Part shown: in pieces, positions 43,185 through 47,075 of the stretch
Layout: every line of letters begins with the position of its first letter
How positions within the stretch are numbered: the first letter of the stretch is position 1
NCBI GenBank assembly: GCA_021157665.1
Contig: JAGGWE010000171.1
Coordinates: 1 to 47,075, forward strand
DNA: 47,075 nt
Direction of reading: 5' to 3'
Origin: Sulfurimonas sp.
GTDB taxonomy: Bacteria > Campylobacterota > Campylobacteria > Campylobacterales > Sulfurimonadaceae
Notes under the pieces: model-generated
Databases searched by the model: none
What the model saw: the letters and a program-made list of their open reading frames with translations, nothing else
What the model was told of the DNA's origin: nothing
Position numbers and translations under genes: made by a program

Positions 43185-44936
43185 CTAATCTTCGAGTGTT
43201 GAAGTATCACCCTCAGGCAACCCCATCTCTCTTGCTTTTAATAAACGACGCATAATTTTTCCACTTCTTGTTTTTGGTAAATTATCTTGAAATTCTATCT
43301 CTTTTGGTGCTACGGCAACACCTAGTTTTTTACGCCCAAAACCGATAAGTTCTCGCTTTAACTCATCACTAGGCTCATATCCAGCTTTTAATGATATAAA
43401 AGCTTTTACCAACTGACCTATCATCTCATCAGGTTTACCTATTACTCCAGCTTCTGCAACTGCTGGATGCTCCATAAGAGTGCTTTCAACCTCAAAAGGA
43501 CCAACCATATGTCCAGATGTTTTGATAATATCGTCAGCTCGTCCAACAAACCAAAAATATCCATCTTCATCTTTGTACGCCAAATCACCAGAGATGTACC
43601 AATCTCCCACAAAACATTTATCATATTTTTCTTGTGCATGAAGATAAGCTCGAAACAAAGATGGAAATCCAACTTTTATAGCTAAGTCTCCCTCTTTATT
43701 TGGCTCCGTGATTTCTGTAACAGTTCCATCTTCATTTTGACGAATAATTCCAGTCTCAATGCCAGGAAGTGGTCTACCCATAGAACCGGGACGAATAGTT
43801 TGAGAGATAAGATTTGATATCATAATCCCACCTGTTTCAGTTTGCCACCAGTTATCATGGATAGGTAATTTTAGTTTTTTCTCTCCCCAAATAACAGCTT
43901 CAGGATTTAACGGTTCACCAACACTTTGAATAAGACGAAGAGAAGAGAGGTCATACTCTTTTGTAGGCTCACTATCTATCCTCATAAGACGACGAATTGC
44001 TGTAGGTGCTGTGTACCAAACACTTACCTTTTCACCTTGAAGTATTTTATACCAACGAACTGCATCAAATTCACCCTCATCTACAATGTTCGTAACTCCA
44101 TGAATCCACGGGGTAATGATTCCATATGAAGTTCCAGTAACCCATCCAGGATCTGCTGTACACCAGTAAATATCATCTGGATGTAAGTCTAAGACATATT
44201 TACCTGTCATATAGTGAGTATATACCGCTTTATGTACATGAACAACACCTTTTGGCATTCCAGTTGTACCACTTGTAAAATGTAATATAGACATATCTTC
44301 AGCTTCTGTATGTAGAATTTCAAATATATCTGAAGCCTCATCCATCAAAGAAGAAAATGAGAGCACTTTTTCATTCTCATGTTCATCAGAGTCAAGAAGT
44401 AATATAAAACGAAGTTCTGGAAGTTTATCTAGTATGGGAATAATTTTCTTTTTATATAGTCTTTTTGTAGTGAGCAGAACTTTCGCATCACCCCTTTGCA
44501 TACGCTGTAATATAGGTTCAGGACCAAACTGAGAAAAAAGAGGACAAACAACATTTTGATTTTTTAATATCCCTATAACAGAGATGTAAAGTTCTGGCAA
44601 ACGGGGTGAGAGAGTAAAAACTCTCTCACCTTTTGAAATACCTAATTTTTTTAAAACATTGGCAAACTTTGCTGTTTCTTTTTTCATTTTAGCAAATGTA
44701 TAAGTTTTTCGTTCACCATTTTGACCTAACCACAACAAGGCAGTTTTATCTGCTAACTTGCTATTCGCATGACGGTCAATAGCTTCATGAGCAATATTCA
44801 AACCACCCGACGGCAACCCATCAAGTCCACATGCCATATCATCCCAACTAAACCTCTGATATTCTTTATCATAATCTATTAAGTTTGGCTCAACAATAAA
44901 ATCATCTACATTTTTTTCTATCCACTTCTCATTCAT
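43185..44936 (-). CDS. Acetyl-CoA synthetase (AcsA-like, AMP-forming)
   Basis: Adenylate-forming enzyme of 583 residues, nearer in length to B. subtilis AcsA than to E. coli Acs (about 650). Motif A3 is ILHFTSGTTGMPKGVVHVH, A5 is WQTETGG, A7 is YISGDLAYKDEDGYF, and the catalytic Lys lies in LPKTRSGKIMRRLLK. It activates acetate or a similar short acid to the acyl-CoA. First gene of the E1-E2-ACP operon, with the 34-bp shared element 49 bp upstream. Copy 11 of the motif encodes Ala-Cys-Gly at residues 35-37. Confidence 0.92.
   Translation of the reverse strand: MNEKWIEKNVDDFIVEPNLIDYDKEYQRFSWDDMACGLDGLPSGGLNIAHEAIDRHANSKLADKTALLWLGQNGERKTYTFAKMKKETAKFANVLKKLGISKGERVFTLSPRLPELYISVIGILKNQNVVCPLFSQFGPEPILQRMQRGDAKVLLTTKRLYKKKIIPILDKLPELRFILLLDSDEHENEKVLSFSSLMDEASDIFEILHTEAEDMSILHFTSGTTGMPKGVVHVHKAVYTHYMTGKYVLDLHPDDIYWCTADPGWVTGTSYGIITPWIHGVTNIVDEGEFDAVRWYKILQGEKVSVWYTAPTAIRRLMRIDSEPTKEYDLSSLRLIQSVGEPLNPEAVIWGEKKLKLPIHDNWWQTETGGIMISNLISQTIRPGSMGRPLPGIETGIIRQNEDGTVTEITEPNKEGDLAIKVGFPSLFRAYLHAQEKYDKCFVGDWYISGDLAYKDEDGYFWFVGRADDIIKTSGHMVGPFEVESTLMEHPAVAEAGVIGKPDEMIGQLVKAFISLKAGYEPSDELKRELIGFGRKKLGVAVAPKEIEFQDNLPKTRSGKIMRRLLKAREMGLPEGDTSTLED
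44827..44835 (-). repeat. GGCATGTGG motif copy 11, in the acetyl-CoA synthetase gene
   Basis: Exact 9-mer on the minus strand, which is the coding strand here. It reads ATGGCATGTGGACTT and encodes Met-Ala-Cys-Gly-Leu. Confidence 0.85.
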
Positions 44937-44984
44937 CTCACACCCTTTTAAAAGTCCGTTACAGTTTTTAAGCTTTCAAGCATA

Positions 44985-45018
44985 ATAACATATAATATAA
45001 TAAGTTAAGATTAGTTTC
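44985..45018. promoter_or_regulatory. 34-bp element shared with 39126-39159, copy 2
   Basis: Matches copy 1 in 31 of 34 positions. It lies 49 bp upstream of the acetyl-CoA synthetase start (-). A palindromic element begins directly after it. On the minus strand TGTTATTAT and CTTAACTT may be promoter boxes. Confidence 0.6.
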
Positions 45019-45151
45019 ACCACTGATTCATACAGAATATGGATGCGATGGCTTGCTTTCGCCTTGTGCTTTTATTCTGTATATCTCTGCCGAAGGCAAG
45101 CCATCGGTTCCTATATGCCTTAAGCTAATTATTTGTATGAATCAGCCGTGA
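45017..45151. repeat. Nested palindromic (MITE-like) element, about 135 bp
   Basis: CTGATTCATACA at 45023-45034 and its exact complement at 45134-45145 form the outer pair, extended by TCAC/GTGA at the outer ends. A 16-bp stem with one mismatch pairs CGATGGCTTGCTTTCG (45046-45061) with 45091-45106. ATACAGAATA (45030-45039) and TATTCTGTAT (about 45073-45082) are also inverted complements. The G+C content is above that of the surroundings. No coding frame. Confidence 0.65.
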
Positions 45152-45180
45152 GTTTAGTTCTATTTTTTATTTTTAGATGT

Positions 45181-45206
45181 TATAATTATTTCTAAAATAA
45201 AAGGAG
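45181..45206 (+). promoter_or_regulatory. Promoter -10 box and Shine-Dalgarno of the lipM-lipA-lpd operon
   Basis: TATAAT at 45181-45186, preceded by TGT, is a good extended -10 box. AAGGAG at 45201-45206 is the Shine-Dalgarno. It lies 6 bp before ATC and 9 bp before ATT in the lipM frame and 63 bp before the first in-frame ATG, so it decides the start. Confidence 0.65.
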
Positions 45207-45212
45207 TCACTC

Positions 45213-45992
45213 ATCATTCCTAAAACATGGAGACTAATTGATACTAATCTTGGAACTGCTGAGTATAATATGGCAGTTGATGAAGCACTTTTAAGTAATT
45301 TTAAAGATAAAGACTTGCCTATACTTCGACTTTACAGATGGGAACCCTCACTTAGTCTTGGACGATTTTCAAATCTCTATGATACTCTTGATTTAAATAC
45401 TCTTGAAAAACAAAACATCCCTTTTGTTCGTCGTATGACTGGTGGTGGTATTTTAATTCATGGTGGAGATTTATCTTACTCTATTGTATTACCCAAAAAT
45501 AGTTTAAAAGGGATAGGAGTAAAAAAAAGTTATCGTTATCTATGTGAGTTTCTTATACATCTTTACAAAAAGTTAAATCTCCATGCTAAATTTGCCAATG
45601 ATTTAGAACTTCATATATCAAAATCAAATATTTGCATGAAAGCTAATGAGCCTTATGACATCATTATAAACTCTAAAAAAATTGGTGGTAATGCTCAACG
45701 ATATACTAAAGAAACACTGTTTCAACATGGTAGTATCCCTATTAACCTAGATACAAAACTTTTTAAAAATATTTTTTTAGAAGATATAGATTTAAAAAAC
45801 TTAACTACTTTAAATAAAATTGGTAAAAATATAACATATAAAGAACTTTCTAATATACTAGTTGAATCATTTGCTCAAAGTTTTAATATTAAACTTGTTA
45901 ATGATACACTTAACAAAATAGAACTGCAAAATGTAGATAAACTTTTAATTTGTAAATATAACACCAAAGAATGGAATATAAATGCCAAATAA
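45213..45992 (+). CDS. Octanoyltransferase LipM-like (lipoate-protein ligase A family), non-standard start codon
   Basis: Protein of about 259 residues of the LplA/LipB superfamily. The conserved N-terminus TWRLIDTNLGTAEYNMAVDEALL lies largely upstream of the first ATG (45270), and no ATG, GTG or TTG exists in frame after the stop at 45198. ATC (45213) or ATT (45216), correctly spaced from AAGGAG, is the likely start. The binding loop VRRMTGGGILIHGGDLSYS is present. Cys141 (numbered from ATC) in NICMKANEPYDI, before KKIGGNAQRY and QHGSIPI, occupies the place of the catalytic Cys of B. subtilis LipM, and LplA's C-terminal domain is absent. Octanoyl transfer from ACP is therefore more likely than ATP-dependent lipoate ligation. 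Confidence 0.82.
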   Translation: MIPKTWRLIDTNLGTAEYNMAVDEALLSNFKDKDLPILRLYRWEPSLSLGRFSNLYDTLDLNTLEKQNIPFVRRMTGGGILIHGGDLSYSIVLPKNSLKGIGVKKSYRYLCEFLIHLYKKLNLHAKFANDLELHISKSNICMKANEPYDIIINSKKIGGNAQRYTKETLFQHGSIPINLDTKLFKNIFLEDIDLKNLTTLNKIGKNITYKELSNILVESFAQSFNIKLVNDTLNKIELQNVDKLLICKYNTKEWNINAK

Positions 45993-46842
45993 AATAAAAC
46001 CTAAACCAAAGTGGTTACGCAAAAAAATTACACCTAGCCTTATGAAAGAACTTGAATCTATGTTTAGAGATATAAATATCAATACAGTTTGCCAAGAAGC
46101 GATGTGTCCAAATATTAGTGAATGTTTTTCCAAAAAACAAGCAACTTTTATGATTCTTGGCACTATTTGTACTCGTGCTTGTAGTTTTTGTGGAGTTAGT
46201 AGAGGTAATCCAAAATCCTTAGATGAAAATGAACCACAACATGTAGCTCAAAGCGTAAAACAACTTGGACTTCGGCATGTGGTAATCACAAGTTCTACTC
46301 GTGATGATTTAGATGATGGTGGAGCTAAACATTTTTGTAAAACTGTAAAAGCTATTAAAAATATTGATAATTCAATTGTTGTAGAGTTACTTATACCTGA
46401 CATGAAAGAAAATATTGAAGCACTTAAATCTATTGCAAATAGTGGAGCAGAGATTATAGGACATAACTTAGAAACAGTTCCTCGTCTTTACGATATACGA
46501 AAAGGTTCAGAGTATAATCGTTCACTTAAAGTGCTAAAAATATTATCCTCTTTAAATTCTAAAATTGCTACAAAAAGTGGGATTATGCTTGGATTTGGAG
46601 AGAAAGATGAAGAGATAAAAAATCTAATGTATGATCTACTTGATGTAAATTGTAGGTATCTAAGTATTGGTCAGTATTTAGCACCATCAAGTCATCATGC
46701 TAAAGTTATTGAGTATGTAAAACCTGAGAGATTTGAAGATTTACGAAAACTTGGAATGGAGATGGGTTTTAAATATATAAAAAGTTCACCATATACGAGA
46801 AGCAGTTATATGGCTCATGAATATTTAGAGGATAGGAATTAA
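45982..46842 (+). CDS. lipA: Lipoyl synthase
   Basis: Radical SAM enzyme of 286 residues that inserts two sulfur atoms into protein-bound octanoate. The auxiliary cluster motif is CQEAMCPNISEC (C-X4-C-X5-C) and the radical SAM motif is CTRACSFC (C-X3-C-X2-C). FMILGTICTRACSFCGVSRG and the C-terminal SSPYTRSSY, with the Ser ligand, are diagnostic. It overlaps lipM by 11 bp. Copy 12 of the motif lies in it. Confidence 0.96.
   Translation: MPNKIKPKPKWLRKKITPSLMKELESMFRDININTVCQEAMCPNISECFSKKQATFMILGTICTRACSFCGVSRGNPKSLDENEPQHVAQSVKQLGLRHVVITSSTRDDLDDGGAKHFCKTVKAIKNIDNSIVVELLIPDMKENIEALKSIANSGAEIIGHNLETVPRLYDIRKGSEYNRSLKVLKILSSLNSKIATKSGIMLGFGEKDEEIKNLMYDLLDVNCRYLSIGQYLAPSSHHAKVIEYVKPERFEDLRKLGMEMGFKYIKSSPYTRSSYMAHEYLEDRN
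46274..46282 (+). repeat. GGCATGTGG motif copy 12, in lipA
   Basis: Exact 9-mer extended to CGGCATGTGGTAA. It encodes Arg-His-Val-Val in lipA. Confidence 0.85.
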
Positions 46843-46843
46843 A

Positions 46844-47075
46844 ATGAAACATTTTGAAGTTGTAGTTATAGGAGCAGGACCAGGTGGTTATCAAGCAGCT
46901 TTAGAGTTAGGTAAGGCTAGTGTTAAAACTCTACTTATTGATAAAGCCAAAGAAAATATTGGTGGAACATGCTTAAATGTAGGATGTATCCCAACTAAAA
47001 GTTACCTAGAGAGTGCTTCTTTCATATCAAAAATTCCACATCTCAAGCAAATGGGTGTTGATTTAGATTTTAAAG
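46844..47075 (+). CDS. lpd: Dihydrolipoamide dehydrogenase E3 (3' end outside window)
   Basis: First 77 residues of a flavin disulfide reductase. The FAD motif is VVVIGAGPGGYQAALELG and the redox-active pair is in GGTCLNVGCIPTKSYL. It re-oxidises the E2 lipoyl group and passes electrons to NAD+. It starts 1 bp after lipA and runs off the window. With E1, E2, LipM and LipA it completes the lipoyl-dependent complex. Confidence 0.93.
   Translation, partial: MKHFEVVVIGAGPGGYQAALELGKASVKTLLIDKAKENIGGTCLNVGCIPTKSYLESASFISKIPHLKQMGVDLDFK

Noticed and set aside
1..47075. CRISPR arrays, tRNA, rRNA and tmRNA genes.
   Set aside because: No regularly spaced direct repeats were seen, and no gap shows a cloverleaf with the conserved T-loop sequence. 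Small RNAs cannot be excluded by reading alone.

Overview
This is an AT-rich window (I estimate about 30% G+C by eye) from a free-living member of the Campylobacterota (epsilonproteobacteria), probably Sulfurimonas- or Arcobacter-like. The evidence is gene order. The rpsO / Rrf2 regulator / flhA block and the pyrH-rpoZ-spoT-tyrS-FMN enzyme-amidase block both match arrangements known from Campylobacter relatives. A nitrate-assimilation remnant of epsilonproteobacterial type and a complete molybdate-uptake operon suggest an environmental, nitrate-using lineage rather than a host-restricted one. No rRNA, tRNA or CRISPR array was found.

Layout. 1-6179 (+): an NMT1/SsuA-type ABC importer with a ModC-like ATPase and ModD, followed by modA, a di-Mop molbindin, modB and modC. 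6180-12150 (-): gltB-gltD glutamate synthase. 12460-16570: rpsO (-), then an Rrf2 Fe-S regulator, flhA and a DHH phosphoesterase (+). 16597-23428 (-): housekeeping run of amidase, FMN oxidoreductase, tyrS, spoT, rpoZ and pyrH. 23484-27242: a TAXI solute-binding protein plus decayed nasA and narK genes, with a 124-bp MITE-like element inside nasA. 27285-29743 (-): rRNA methyltransferase-like protein, a degenerate stand-alone helicase C-domain protein and a hendecad-repeat lipoprotein. 29971-35360 (+): an unknown protein coupled to a cytoplasmic trypsin-zinc ribbon protease, an M3 peptidase and an EEP-family hydrolase. 35388-36604: an IS110-family element next to a REP-like palindrome. 36788-39827: a methyltransferase/HEPN-like pair, AmrS-type radical SAM enzyme and a Pcm-like methyltransferase. 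39839-47075: a 2-oxoacid dehydrogenase operon (acetyl-CoA synthetase, E1 alpha, E1 beta, E2, ACP) divergent from an octanoyl/lipoyl operon (LipM-like, lipA, lpd).

How the genes work together. The right-hand block looks self-contained: an ACP that could carry octanoate, a LipM-like transferase with its catalytic cysteine, LipA to insert sulfur, E1/E2/E3 to make acetyl-CoA from a 2-oxoacid, and AcsA to make acetyl-CoA from acetate. The left-hand block supplies molybdenum.

The most striking signal is not a gene. The non-palindromic 9-mer GGCATGTGG occurs 12 times exactly, against about 0.05 expected from base composition, with further near-matches. It lies in unrelated genes, encodes the recurring peptide Pro-His-Ala-Lys/Arg in five unrelated proteins, and twice overlaps a start codon. 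This is the pattern of a DNA uptake sequence or Chi-like site. I know of no such sequence described in this phylum.
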